The notes: generated by a model from the letters alone, not told the origin. 33,551 nt of DNA from Candidatus Galligastranaerophilus intestinavium (GCA_018716625.1 DVJQ01000074.1:1-33551); one strand, 5' to 3'. Counted from the first letter of the stretch, positions 1-9,937 are shown. Numbers and translations: made by a program.

Positions 1-1
1 T

Positions 2-214
2 GTACCAAAAGAGTACAAAACTCTCTATGCTTCGCCTGACCCCAAAAGTCCCGCTGTGGACAGTTTTTTCCTTGCAACACATATAACACCTTGGCTTGTA
101 AGGGGTAATTGGATTTTAGTAAAAGTTGAAAATTATGATGACACGCAAAAAACCGGCTGGTTACACTTTAGGAGTGAAACAGGCAGGTTTTTCGGTTTTG
201 CAAATTTAAAATAA
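2..214 (+). CDS. C-terminal fragment of an SH3-like domain protein (5' end outside window)
   Basis: An open frame runs from the left edge to a TAA at 212-214, giving about 70 residues of a protein whose start lies upstream. The visible part contains LYASPDPKSPAV, then WLVRGNWILVKVEN and TGWLHF. This spacing of a short strand, a 'W-x-x-V' strand and a closing 'GWL' resembles bacterial SH3-type domains, which often bind cell-wall peptides or act as protein-protein modules. It lies tail-to-tail with the minus-strand GH13-like gene, whose stop codon is two bases further on, and no terminator separates them. The family call rests on pattern only; the function is unknown. Confidence 0.6.
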   Translation, partial: VPKEYKTLYASPDPKSPAVDSFFLATHITPWLVRGNWILVKVENYDDTQKTGWLHFRSETGRFFGFANLK

Positions 215-216
215 AA

Positions 217-3200
217 TTAGCAAGCTATGTTATATTTATTCATAATTTCAAGATGTTTTTTGCTTGAATTAATAAGCGACTTATAGAAAGTTGTAACGGT
301 ATCGTCTAAAACAATTTTATTTCCATCGGCGCGTCTTAATTTACCTTCAACTACTACATATTTTACAGGGTTGCCCTTAGAGTCAACTTCATCAACAAAA
401 GTAGCCTTGCTTTCATCATAAACTTTTCTTTTCAAGTATTGTTGAGGACTGTTGCCGTAGTCAATTTTATACTCAATGCCGTTTTCGTCCCTAACATTAA
501 TAGAGTCAAGTTCAACTGTTTTAGCTCGATTAGAATCTATGCCAAGGTTGGAAAAAACCTGTATAACATTTGAACCCTTAGAATCATATTTTAAAATCGC
601 ATAAAGTTCTCTTGAGTTATTTTGTGGGAGCGAAATAGGCATACCGCCCGCAATTGCAGAGAGTCCGTACTGTTCATTTAAAGCACAAATTGCTTGTGAT
701 TTATCATAATATTTTTTAACAAAAGGTTTGAAATCTTGCGAATTCGGATCAACCCATTCTCGCCTTATAAGGTTTCTGTTTGCCTGAGTTATATTTTTTG
801 AGGCATATTCGTATCCTGACTGACCAAGATTACCCCCTGCGTAGAAAAATGGCATACCTGTTGTTGCACACAAGAACTCAGTCATTTTGACAAGTTTATC
901 CATTGTAGGCGACATAAATGATTCAAAAACTTCATTTACAATTTTCTTTGCCTCAGGGATACTATACCACTTGACACCTTTTTTTTGAGCAATATACTTT
1001 GCTTCTTCCATAAGGTCATTTAAGGTTATTTCAAAAGGCCACTGTCCAAATGCCTCTGCACGAATAAAATCGTCGTCTTGCCTGTCTTTAAAATGGCCAA
1101 GAGCAAGATTTCTAATGGCTTCGTTTACTATTTCCAACCTTTCTTTATCATCTTTTAGAACCGATGAAAAGGCTTTTTTATACATATCACCCACAACAAC
1201 TGCTTTTGAACTTATCATATCGTAAGCAAAAGGCTTATTTGTATCGGCAGGAATACCCAACACATTTTCAGCTGCAAGTTTTGCATTATTAACATCACTT
1301 TGAGTAATTTTATTAGAATCAATATTTATACCAAACCTTGAGAGATATGCACCCATATCAACCGCAAGACAGTGTGGTCCACGCGGTTTATCATGGTTAT
1401 CCCAGAACACATGCGCATGAGTTATACTCAAAAGCGGTCCTGACTTCATAAAACCTTCCAGTTGGCTTCTTATGGAGTCAAAATTGTCATATTCGCCGCC
1501 TCTGTTTCCATATTCAAAGTTTTTAGAGAACAGATTCGGTGCAAGGTTAAAGAAAACCGAATATTGAGAACCTGTTGTAGCACCTGTTTTTTCATATATC
1601 ATGCGCTCAGCAACGTTAGGATCAATATACTTGCCCCAATCCTCTTTCTTTAAAAACTCTGCTCTGCGAGCAATATCTTCATCGCTTGCATCTTTTCCAA
1701 GTTCGTACCTCGCATTGCGCCTGTAACCGTCGGCATTATTATAGAAAGACCACAAGTCCGTAAGCTCAAGAACAATATATGAAGATGGGTTGATTTTCCT
1801 TACATTTTGTATAAACTTACCCCATATATCAACAATGTCATCCAAAGATTCTTCAACGCTTCTAAGACCGTTTCTTACTGCAGTTAAATCAGCAACATCT
1901 TTTGCAGCATCAAAGCGCCAGTTCAAGCCGCCTTGTGTTTGCTTAACAAATTCATGTGCAAATTTTAAACTTTCTTTTGTATATTGTGCAAAGCCTGCAT
2001 TAGTCAATTTTTCAGACAAAACACTCTGTATATCACCGGTTTTATCTCTGTCCGCCAAGTTTCTTACAATTGCCCTTGCCAGATTTTTACCGTCTTCTCT
2101 TACATTGTTAGAGCTTACAACGCCTGCATCGTATAGTGATGATTTTCTCAGCGCTATTGAAGGCGCTAAAGTACCTTGATTAGGGTCAATTGAAACTTCT
2201 TCATCAGGGAACATACCTTTTAGCATGGCATACCCGATAATTGTAGGGCCCAATAATTCAAGCATTTCCTTGCCAAATTCCGTAAGTTTTACTCTGTTGT
2301 CACTATTTGCAAGTTTATAACTTTTCTCGCGCATATTATGATTTGTTGCATATTCGCCAAAAAGTTTATATTCGTCCTCAGTTGTTATAACATCGCTTGA
2401 TTCCAGTGAAGTGTCTATAATTTTTTCGCCCATTGACTCGTTAAGCTTTACAAGTGTACCCATTACAAAGTCACTCAATATTGCTTGCGACTCGGGTTTA
2501 TTCATGTATTCTTTAAATTCCGGAGTAAATAAAACAGGCTGAATTTGAACGGAAACATCAAGTGTTGGGAATTTAAAATCTTTTATAATTCCGCTAACAA
2601 TACCTTTTGCGTCATATTGAGCTGCTTGTTCCTCAATAGATTCTTGTTTTGCTTTTTTAGCAATCTCCTCAAGCCTATTGTCAGAAAGCTCATTTACCCT
2701 TGCAATTTGCGCTATTTCTTCATTGTTGCCTGCAGCGTAAGCCTTTGCAATATACTGAACCAGACCGTCATTTGCAAATTTTGTCCAGTGCGTAGCGACA
2801 TCCCAAAGGTATTCTCTGGCACTTTGGCAACCTTCAAGACTTTCAAAAGAATGTCCCGGATTTGAGAAATTCATTTTAACAAGGTCAGTATTACCGTCCC
2901 AATAATCAGCTCCCGCAGCTCTTCCTTTTCTTACAATATCAAAATTATCAAATGTAAAAAATGCATCAAGATTATCTATAATCCTTTTTGAGCCGGGGGT
3001 TTCTTTGTTAAATATCTCATGAGTGTCAGTTAACATTTTGTGAGTATAGCCGCTAAATTTATTCCTGATAATTTTGCTCGAATAATCAAGTTCAAAGAAA
3101 TACGGCTGAATTGAATCTTCATGAGTTGAAATTTCATATCTGTCTTTGGGATTTGGATTATCATAACTTGTTATAAGGTTTTTTGTATCCAATTGTTGCG

Positions 3201-4269
3201 CAGTACTTGCAAGTCTGTCATCAAAAAATTGGATATAGCTTGGTTTATTGTGGTCATAACCTTCCGTACCCAAGGCATTTATAATCTTAAAGCCTACATG
3301 CTCAAGAGGGTTTACATGGTTTGGATTTTCACTCTTTATAGGGTCAGGGAAAACACCCAGTTTTATTCTTCCTTTAATTTTAAACCAATCGTAAAAGTAT
3401 GAGTCTTTACCTTTTTTCAAAACATCTTGAAACAAAGGGCTTTGAATACTTTGCGAAGTAAAAGCACCGTCAGCTATATAACCCTTACCTTGCTTATAGA
3501 GTTCTGTTATAACTTCTCTGAATTTTGCTTGAGATGGAACTCTAAAGAAATTTTCACCCCAATATTTATGAGATGATACACTGTCTGCACCAATATATGG
3601 GTTTGTCATTACATATCCATACGGCTTTATTTCATTAGGATATCTTAAAAAATCATCAATATCACCAAGCGCTTTATTAAAGTGGTTTCTTGAATATTTA
3701 GCACGCTTTTCGGGAAGCATCTTAGGGGCATATGAATCATAAAAAATGTGAATAGCAGAGCCTGATTTTGGTGTAACTCCCATTCTGTTTGAAATTACTG
3801 TAAAATCACCAAATTGTGTTCCTACTCTTGTGCCGGCATCAAGAATATTCTTTTTTGATTCTATTTCACCAAACGGATTATTTGTGTTTGTTGAATTGAT
3901 ATTTTTATATGCCTTTTTTGCATCTTCCTTATCTACCAACCTGAACCTATAACCCATATATTCACTGAAATTCGGATCACTGATTATTGTATTTCTGGGG
4001 TATGTGGTAACACCTGTTAATCTTAAATCATTATAGGATTTGTTTATGGTTATGGGAGTTTTACTTCTTCTTTCATCAAACTTAAAACCACCTTTGCCGT
4101 CTTCTACTACAGGGCAGACTTCAAGCAATATGTCATATTTTTCCTTGTCGTAAGGAGGAACAAAAAACTTGTAAACATTATCAACAGTACGTTCTAAACC
4201 TTCAAAACTTACGCTTTGATTTATTACGTTTTTAACATCATTTTGTTGCTCTATTGCAGAAATTTTCAC
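217..4269 (-). CDS. Giant GH13-like (alpha-amylase superfamily) protein with a large internal insertion
   Basis: A protein of 1350 aa, roughly twice the usual GH13 length, starting at GTG (4267-4269). The catalytic set is recognisable: a region-I-like strand YIADGAF near 264-270, WDGNTDLVKMNF near 457-468 (like the domain-B 'PDLN' region), the nucleophile region RFDAAKDV (D787), the acid/base in IVLELTD (E835) and FWDNHD near 955-960 (D960). Catalysis on an alpha-glucan therefore looks possible. About 280 residues separate WTKFANDGL (about 496-503) from the nucleophile motif, where most GH13 enzymes have almost none. There is no signal peptide, so the protein is probably cytoplasmic. The N-terminus carries a short SVSFEG motif. 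A TATAAT box lies in the 97-base gap behind the 595-aa GH13 gene, so it may have its own promoter. The substrate cannot be read from the sequence. Confidence 0.8.
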   Translation of the reverse strand: MKISAIEQQNDVKNVINQSVSFEGLERTVDNVYKFFVPPYDKEKYDILLEVCPVVEDGKGGFKFDERRSKTPITINKSYNDLRLTGVTTYPRNTIISDPNFSEYMGYRFRLVDKEDAKKAYKNINSTNTNNPFGEIESKKNILDAGTRVGTQFGDFTVISNRMGVTPKSGSAIHIFYDSYAPKMLPEKRAKYSRNHFNKALGDIDDFLRYPNEIKPYGYVMTNPYIGADSVSSHKYWGENFFRVPSQAKFREVITELYKQGKGYIADGAFTSQSIQSPLFQDVLKKGKDSYFYDWFKIKGRIKLGVFPDPIKSENPNHVNPLEHVGFKIINALGTEGYDHNKPSYIQFFDDRLASTAQQLDTKNLITSYDNPNPKDRYEISTHEDSIQPYFFELDYSSKIIRNKFSGYTHKMLTDTHEIFNKETPGSKRIIDNLDAFFTFDNFDIVRKGRAAGADYWDGNTDLVKMNFSNPGHSFESLEGCQSAREYLWDVATHWTKFANDGLVQYIAKAYAAGNNEEIAQIARVNELSDNRLEEIAKKAKQESIEEQAAQYDAKGIVSGIIKDFKFPTLDVSVQIQPVLFTPEFKEYMNKPESQAILSDFVMGTLVKLNESMGEKIIDTSLESSDVITTEDEYKLFGEYATNHNMREKSYKLANSDNRVKLTEFGKEMLELLGPTIIGYAMLKGMFPDEEVSIDPNQGTLAPSIALRKSSLYDAGVVSSNNVREDGKNLARAIVRNLADRDKTGDIQSVLSEKLTNAGFAQYTKESLKFAHEFVKQTQGGLNWRFDAAKDVADLTAVRNGLRSVEESLDDIVDIWGKFIQNVRKINPSSYIVLELTDLWSFYNNADGYRRNARYELGKDASDEDIARRAEFLKKEDWGKYIDPNVAERMIYEKTGATTGSQYSVFFNLAPNLFSKNFEYGNRGGEYDNFDSIRSQLEGFMKSGPLLSITHAHVFWDNHDKPRGPHCLAVDMGAYLSRFGINIDSNKITQSDVNNAKLAAENVLGIPADTNKPFAYDMISSKAVVVGDMYKKAFSSVLKDDKERLEIVNEAIRNLALGHFKDRQDDDFIRAEAFGQWPFEITLNDLMEEAKYIAQKKGVKWYSIPEAKKIVNEVFESFMSPTMDKLVKMTEFLCATTGMPFFYAGGNLGQSGYEYASKNITQANRNLIRREWVDPNSQDFKPFVKKYYDKSQAICALNEQYGLSAIAGGMPISLPQNNSRELYAILKYDSKGSNVIQVFSNLGIDSNRAKTVELDSINVRDENGIEYKIDYGNSPQQYLKRKVYDESKATFVDEVDSKGNPVKYVVVEGKLRRADGNKIVLDDTVTTFYKSLINSSKKHLEIMNKYNIAC

Positions 4270-4330
4270 AGTAATTACCCTTTTTGTTCACTTCAAATTC
4301 TATAAAACATCTGAACCTTTAAAATTGCCT

Positions 4331-4336
4331 ATTATA
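4331..4336 (-). promoter_or_regulatory. -10 box for the giant GH13-like gene
   Basis: On the minus strand this reads TATAAT, about 60 bases before the GTG start at 4269 and inside the short gap after the upstream GH13 gene. I see no convincing -35 hexamer at the right distance, so the promoter call is moderate. Confidence 0.4.
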
Positions 4337-4366
4337 TGCGTTTTTACTTAACAGATATTAATTTTT

Positions 4367-6154
4367 TCATGCCGCCCGCGGAAATTCTTGTTGCATAACA
4401 TTTTTTGGATCCGCCTGTTTTTCAATATCAGGTGTATCTATCTCAAAAATATGTGCTTTTAATGGTCCCAAATCAACAGTTAACAAATCATCAGCTTTTT
4501 GGAAGTAACTTGGCTGAGCATAAGTCGGAACAAGGTTTTTGAGTACTTGGTCATTTTTAAAACCCGGTATTTCTATTTTTCCCGTTCTTCTAAGGTTTGC
4601 ATTCCTATTGCCAATAAAAAGAAGCGTTTTACCATTTTTATGACGAGCATAAGCGATGATTTCAGGATTATTTGTTTCAAGTTTTATAATTGAACCATGT
4701 TCAAGTATATCCTTATATTCAGGGTTTATTTCACCGGTTCTTACTTTGTTGGTTGCGGCAATAAACTCTTGAATTTGGGGATAATCACCACCCGGTTTTC
4801 TTGAAAAATTAAATATGTCAAGTCTGCCTGTATGAACTGTGCATTCATAGTTATCTGTTTGAGAAGCGGGGGCTTTTGCATGATCATAAGGATACAAATA
4901 ATAATCACCCGTTTGAACACCGTCTATGTAATATGGATTGACCATAGGCAAAGTTGATTGAAGGGCAGTTGTAAACATTACCCAAGGAGCACCGCCGTAG
5001 TGCATGGGGCTTTGATCATCGTGAGTTGTCATAGAACCTATGAGCGATTTTGGCTCATTTTGTCTGTTTGACATCTCGATATTTTCTTTCATGTAATTAA
5101 ATAAATCATCGGCTTTTGTCCACTGATTAAGTATATGGAACTGTCCGTAATACGAATCAAAACCGCCTCTCAATTGGTCTTCGGGTCTATCGTATGGCAT
5201 ATTAAGCTGAGGTGAAGCATCTTCGTGAGTATATGATTCAGCTAACCAACCAAATTGAGGGTCTTTCATATGTGAGTAGGGGATAATAACATTCCAAAAT
5301 TCTATCGGTTTAGCACGTGAAACGTCAGCTCTTATACCGTCTATGCCCAGCTCTATACAAGCATTAACGTATTGTCTGTGCATATCGACCAATTTTGGGT
5401 TAAGTATACGTTTGCCTTCATCGTCCCACACTCTAAACATTCTGATATCTTGCCAACCCTGTGGAGTTTTATCTTGTCCGTCCTTTTCTTTTGCCATTAG
5501 CTCGGGATGTCTTTTTGCAAAGTCAAGGCTTGCACATGATGGTAAATCAAGCATTACTGATATTCCGCGCTTATGACATTCGTCAATAAATATTTTAAAA
5601 TGATCCCAAGCGGTTCCTTCGGTGTTTGGGTCTTTTAAATTAGGGTCAACCGCCAATTTTCCGTCATCTTCAAGAAATCTGTCCGGCGCATAAAGGGAGC
5701 CTGCCGTACCCATAGCAAGAGTTTTACCTGTCGGGTGTATGGGAAGAATATGCAGCGTATTTATACCCATAGCCTTGATCTCGTCAAGTCTTTCTATGGC
5801 ATTTATAAAGTTTCCGCTTTGCTCACCTGCTTGAATAAGCCCGTTACCGTCAAGATCTTTTGCATTCATTGTTCTTGGAACAACGCCTAAAATTATAGCT
5901 TGGTTGTTTTTCAGCATGTCTTTAAAGTGGTTATGCCATACAACAGAGGCTGTTTTCTTTGTGTCATCAATAGCTTTTACATCTTTAACAGGAAGAATTT
6001 GGCTTGCCTGTTTAATGATATATTTTGACAGCAAAGGATTAAACATAACAACTTCAGTATTTTGAGTTTCTTGTTTTGTTTCTTGAGTTTTCTTGCTCTC
6101 AACTGCTTTTTTAGGGTAAATTAAATAACGAGCTGAAATATTATTTATTTGCAT
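4367..6154 (-). CDS. GH13 alpha-glucan hydrolase or transferase
   Basis: A 595-aa GH13 enzyme with the (beta/alpha)8 landmarks in order: ILPIHPTG near 136-143, MLDLPSCAS (201-209) in the region-I position, GIRADVSRAKP with nucleophile D277, WLAESYT with acid/base E306, and MTTHDD with H378-D379. Region I lacks the usual Asn-His pair (DLPSCA instead of DxxxNH), which may affect substrate binding. Residues 100-111 read DLDGNGLIQAGE, a textbook EF-hand calcium loop. A C-terminal beta-domain follows (about 485-575). The start is ATG with a good GGAGG about five bases upstream, and that ribosome binding site lies inside the end of the preceding gene (14-base overlap). There is no signal peptide. 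It is last in a three-gene coupled operon with two membrane proteins. The exact reaction is uncertain. Confidence 0.88.
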   Translation of the reverse strand: MQINNISARYLIYPKKAVESKKTQETKQETQNTEVVMFNPLLSKYIIKQASQILPVKDVKAIDDTKKTASVVWHNHFKDMLKNNQAIILGVVPRTMNAKDLDGNGLIQAGEQSGNFINAIERLDEIKAMGINTLHILPIHPTGKTLAMGTAGSLYAPDRFLEDDGKLAVDPNLKDPNTEGTAWDHFKIFIDECHKRGISVMLDLPSCASLDFAKRHPELMAKEKDGQDKTPQGWQDIRMFRVWDDEGKRILNPKLVDMHRQYVNACIELGIDGIRADVSRAKPIEFWNVIIPYSHMKDPQFGWLAESYTHEDASPQLNMPYDRPEDQLRGGFDSYYGQFHILNQWTKADDLFNYMKENIEMSNRQNEPKSLIGSMTTHDDQSPMHYGGAPWVMFTTALQSTLPMVNPYYIDGVQTGDYYLYPYDHAKAPASQTDNYECTVHTGRLDIFNFSRKPGGDYPQIQEFIAATNKVRTGEINPEYKDILEHGSIIKLETNNPEIIAYARHKNGKTLLFIGNRNANLRRTGKIEIPGFKNDQVLKNLVPTYAQPSYFQKADDLLTVDLGPLKAHIFEIDTPDIEKQADPKNVMQQEFPRAA

Positions 6155-8750
6155 TTACCCCTCCATTTGTTTTTCTACCATACAGATGTTCATTTTTGAC
6201 CTTTCCAAAGAACAGTTGAGAAACAACCGTAAGAGCCATTACACCAATTGTCAAAGGAAGGAATATTCTCATCCAATGGGTATCATTAAACCTTTTGCTT
6301 GCAGTTTCCATAAACAACTCGGAACCTGCTTTTCCAAGCATAGAATACTGCACCTTAGGACTTGCATTAATATATGCGCCTGCATCGATATGACCGGGTC
6401 TTGCAAGATCTCTGGATGCCGCATATATATTGTAGAAATTTTCTCTTGTTTTATTTAGTGCATCAAGAAGTGAATTATTACAAGAGTTGTAAGTCAGCTC
6501 GCTTAAAGAACCATAAGGAATCTTTGAACCTTCGGGAACAAAATCTGAACGTTTGAACAACAATTCCAAAATCTTTGGACCCAACTCACCATTACCTGAT
6601 ATGAAAAATTTACTTGCCGAGTCATTCATTGTACCGTCGTACATAATCTCGCGACATATTTTAATTATATCGTCACTAAGCTCTTGACCGCCTGTCAAAT
6701 GCTTCCAATAAGCCTCGAGTTCACCTGTTTTAAGTCTTCTTTCAAAATCAGCCGCAAGAATATATCTGTGACCGGTAGCTTTAACACCAGCACTTTTTTC
6801 TTCAACAAAAACTTGCATAACTCTTTGCAGTATTGGAGAAGTCCTTTGATATGGAGGATTTTTAGAATTTTGCTTACAAAATTCAGCCAATTTTTCGACA
6901 CTGATTTCTTGTCCGCCGTTTCTTTTAACAAGTTCTTCATAAGAAACGCCAAGCTCTTGTGAGGCGAATTTCTTTAATTCATCAAAATCATATTTTATTT
7001 CACCCTTAAACACTGAAAGGGGTGAATCTTCAGGTATTTGTTCAAAGACGCCGGAGAGAACTTTGTTAACCCTTTGTGCAATTGAATTAAAAAATTCATT
7101 TACAACCGAATTTTCAAATTTAGCCTGTTTTGAGGTAACATCTGAAATAAATTTTCCGTAAGACTCATCACCGGAAGCAATTTTGCCAAGCTTTGAAGAC
7201 ATCACCGCTTTTGCCTTATTAGGATCAAGTCTTGCTTCTTTAAGTTCGGAATATGATAAATGCAAGCTGTCCATAAATTCATTGAGTGAAGTCAAGTGCA
7301 TACTTGTTTGAACAGACTCGTATTTTTGTCCGCCTATGGAATTTAAAAATTCCGATAAAGTTGTAATTCTTGAACTCATAGGGCGAGTTTGAGTGTTATA
7401 TATGTTTTTGATGTTTTTACATACATCCTCAACAGCCTCTTTTGAATTTGGCTGCAGCCCTAAGCATTCCTTGTACGCAGCAGATACTCTTTCTATATCT
7501 TCAGGGTTATTAATCTTATCCAATATAGCGTTATATACTTCTTCTATTTGTTTTGAAGGTAAATAAGCAGCACCGTCATACTCAAAACCTGTTCTTTTGT
7601 ATGTTTTTTTAATTTCCGAAATAAATTCGGGCTCTGCCACATTTCCCTGTAAATCAGCTACACCTGTACCTAATCGTTTTTTTAATATTTCCATCAGACT
7701 GTGATAATCAACAACGCTTTCGGTAGCGCTCGAAACTCTCTGTTTTTCAAATGCTTCTTCCAAAGTTTTTGCAATTTTTTGCGAATAATTGTTCAGATCC
7801 GCAATTAAATTAGCGTCGTCAATATCCTTAGAATTCATAACCGAATGAAACGGATTGAGAATTGTAGCAGCACGCCTAAAGAACTCGCCGTTCGGATTTG
7901 CAAGTATAGGGTCTGTGAGTACTTTTAAATCTTTTGTATCAATCAAGTTAAATGCAGGGTCTTTTAGCTTATTTATTGCTATTTCTTCAATATTATCAAG
8001 GTTTTTAATCGCCTTATTGCAATTATGATTTACTATATACTTGCTTACGCCTCTTTCTGCAAGATTACATATCATAGAGGTTAAAAGCGGGCTAAAACCT
8101 GCGGTTAGCATCCAAAGTGTGTTACCCTGAAGCGCAATTGTACGCATTTTTTCTTTTGTAAGTTCTCGGTAATCATGTGTAGTTTTATCTATGCCCAATT
8201 TATCGGCAACTCTGTCAATTTCTTCTTGAGAGTACAGATCGGGAACAAATTGGTTATCAAGATACAATCTTTTTTTACGTCCTTGCGCATCAACGTATTG
8301 CTGACGAATATCAAAGCCGTACAACAGTTTCAACGGTTCAGATATAAGTAATCTCGGCCATGCAGCCATTGAGGCAAAAAACGAACCTGCACCTATAAAT
8401 TCCATTAAGCCTTTTGTACTTGTTCCGCGCTTTGTAAACAAATATGAGGCAATACCCAAACTGCCAAGTTTCATGCCAAGGTCATTAAACCTGCCGAGTT
8501 GATTATCGTTTGATTTACCTGTAACAAGAGCCTTGCCCAACTCAACAACATCTTTCCCTGTATCATATGCACCTATTACAATGCTCGAGATAGGATTTCT
8601 GCTCTTTAGAAGATAAGCACGATTTGGTTGGGGAGCAATTGAATTAGCGTTTAAAAGAAAAGCCCTGTATGCGTCCTGTTCAGCTATAGCCTTCCTTAAT
8701 TGCAATGCGTGTTGAGTATTTTGAATAGAGGAATTAATCTTATTGTCCAT
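6141..8750 (-). CDS. Large membrane-anchored protein of unknown function
   Basis: An 869-aa protein I do not recognise. It has a strong hydrophobic segment near the C-terminus (about 830-852, with FLPLTIGVMALTVV) followed by a short basic tail, and hydrophobic stretches near 93-104, 115-138 and 208-228. The middle 500 residues are charged and helical with no enzyme motif visible. Its ATG overlaps the stop of the upstream gene as TAATG, and its own 3' end overlaps the GH13 start by 14 bases. The three products are therefore probably made together at related levels. The context suggests a membrane scaffold or envelope component working with the GH13 enzyme, but that is inference. Confidence 0.72.
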   Translation of the reverse strand: MDNKINSSIQNTQHALQLRKAIAEQDAYRAFLLNANSIAPQPNRAYLLKSRNPISSIVIGAYDTGKDVVELGKALVTGKSNDNQLGRFNDLGMKLGSLGIASYLFTKRGTSTKGLMEFIGAGSFFASMAAWPRLLISEPLKLLYGFDIRQQYVDAQGRKKRLYLDNQFVPDLYSQEEIDRVADKLGIDKTTHDYRELTKEKMRTIALQGNTLWMLTAGFSPLLTSMICNLAERGVSKYIVNHNCNKAIKNLDNIEEIAINKLKDPAFNLIDTKDLKVLTDPILANPNGEFFRRAATILNPFHSVMNSKDIDDANLIADLNNYSQKIAKTLEEAFEKQRVSSATESVVDYHSLMEILKKRLGTGVADLQGNVAEPEFISEIKKTYKRTGFEYDGAAYLPSKQIEEVYNAILDKINNPEDIERVSAAYKECLGLQPNSKEAVEDVCKNIKNIYNTQTRPMSSRITTLSEFLNSIGGQKYESVQTSMHLTSLNEFMDSLHLSYSELKEARLDPNKAKAVMSSKLGKIASGDESYGKFISDVTSKQAKFENSVVNEFFNSIAQRVNKVLSGVFEQIPEDSPLSVFKGEIKYDFDELKKFASQELGVSYEELVKRNGGQEISVEKLAEFCKQNSKNPPYQRTSPILQRVMQVFVEEKSAGVKATGHRYILAADFERRLKTGELEAYWKHLTGGQELSDDIIKICREIMYDGTMNDSASKFFISGNGELGPKILELLFKRSDFVPEGSKIPYGSLSELTYNSCNNSLLDALNKTRENFYNIYAASRDLARPGHIDAGAYINASPKVQYSMLGKAGSELFMETASKRFNDTHWMRIFLPLTIGVMALTVVSQLFFGKVKNEHLYGRKTNGGVNANK

Positions 8751-9799
8751 TAGTGCACCTCATATTCTTTGTCTATGTCAATTTGTGTGTCAGGTTGGTT
8801 ATCTGCAATTCTAAAGCCTCTTGTTGCATTAAAAATTCCAAGAACGGTAGAAGCTAGAGCACCAAATATTAATGTTCTGCCTAATATTTTAGAAGCATAC
8901 ATATACTTGCCGGGATTGCCGTTATAGAGTTGTAAAAAGCTGTCTTTTAGCGTAGTTGCAAAGTTTTTACCAAAACCCTTTATTCTTTCTTTTGTTGTAC
9001 CGCTTACAGGCATAACAACAGGCTTTTCAAAAGGTTCTTGAGCGGCAAGTGCAACACCCAGTGCTGCCCAAATATAAGAGCTTATATATTTTGCAGAAGT
9101 CGCTTTTACTATAACCTCTCTTACTTTATCTTGAATAGTTTGATCAGGTGAATTCAAAGGCGTTTTAAAGCCCATCTTTTTGGCTATTTTATCCCACCAT
9201 AAAAATCTGTTACCCTGTTGTTCGCCCATTTTGTTAATAAGGTCAAAACGAGGGAAATCGGCACTTTCAAATACCCTATGGTATTCAACCCTTGTTAAAT
9301 CAGTATCCCCCTCATGTTCAGGAAGTTCAGTCACTACTTTTTTATACGGCATTTCAAGGTCAATACCTGTTTTGTGTTCTATGCCTTTATTAATAAACTT
9401 TGAACCAAGCCACTTACCAAGAGCATAGAAAACAACCCCATATGCCATTTTTCTGCCCGGTATTGCAGCAAATGCCCTATCAGGATTTCTAAATTTACTG
9501 TTAGCAAGATTAAACAGGGCTATCAGCATGGCAGAGCCTGTTATATTAGGTATTAAACCCATTGATAAAAATTCATAAAAATTAGAGTTGCGAGAACCTT
9601 GCATGCCTTTTGGCGCATAGGTAAAAACACTGTTTACAAGCTTATCTGCGACAATCCTCGCACCTGTGAGCGGAGTTTTTTTAATAATCTGATCAGAAGT
9701 GCTTGAGAGTTTCTTATGCGCCTCGCTTGATGCGTAGTAAGAGTTTTGAGGCATATTTACTAATTTTATCTGATCTTGCACCTTGTTATTGGACTCCAA
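8750..9799 (-). CDS. Unknown multi-pass membrane protein, first gene of the GH13 operon
   Basis: Up to 349 aa with about four hydrophobic segments: 76-98 (LIPNITGSAMLIALF), 118-136, 238-254 and 304-326 (TLIFGALASTVLGIF). No recognised domain. The longest reading starts at TTG 9797-9799 with no Shine-Dalgarno. An ATG at 9752-9754 (residue 16) is a credible alternative, with a TAAAAT about eight bases before it. The stop codon overlaps the ATG of the 869-aa gene by one base (TAATG), a classic sign of translational coupling. Like its neighbour, it resembles no family I can name. It may form a complex with the 869-aa protein, because both are membrane proteins with similar N-terminal style. Confidence 0.7.
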   Translation of the reverse strand: MESNNKVQDQIKLVNMPQNSYYASSEAHKKLSSTSDQIIKKTPLTGARIVADKLVNSVFTYAPKGMQGSRNSNFYEFLSMGLIPNITGSAMLIALFNLANSKFRNPDRAFAAIPGRKMAYGVVFYALGKWLGSKFINKGIEHKTGIDLEMPYKKVVTELPEHEGDTDLTRVEYHRVFESADFPRFDLINKMGEQQGNRFLWWDKIAKKMGFKTPLNSPDQTIQDKVREVIVKATSAKYISSYIWAALGVALAAQEPFEKPVVMPVSGTTKERIKGFGKNFATTLKDSFLQLYNGNPGKYMYASKILGRTLIFGALASTVLGIFNATRGFRIADNQPDTQIDIDKEYEVH

Positions 9800-9937
9800 A
9801 AACTAACACACACATTAATGAAAAAGCCTGAACAAAAATATTTGATAGCAATTTTAAGAAAATTTACATTGGTTAACAAATATTTTTACTTTTCACCAAC
9901 AACATCACTAAATGTAGATAAATCCTTAAAAATTATG

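Noticed and set aside
1790-2179. Plus-strand open frame of 129 codons inside the giant GH13 gene
   Set aside because: It is antisense to a gene with clear GH13 motifs and has no similarity or start signals of its own.
6695-6952. Minus-strand frame of 85 codons inside the 869-aa gene
   Set aside because: A second frame on the same strand within a continuous long gene; no ribosome binding site and a low-complexity Lys/Leu-rich composition.
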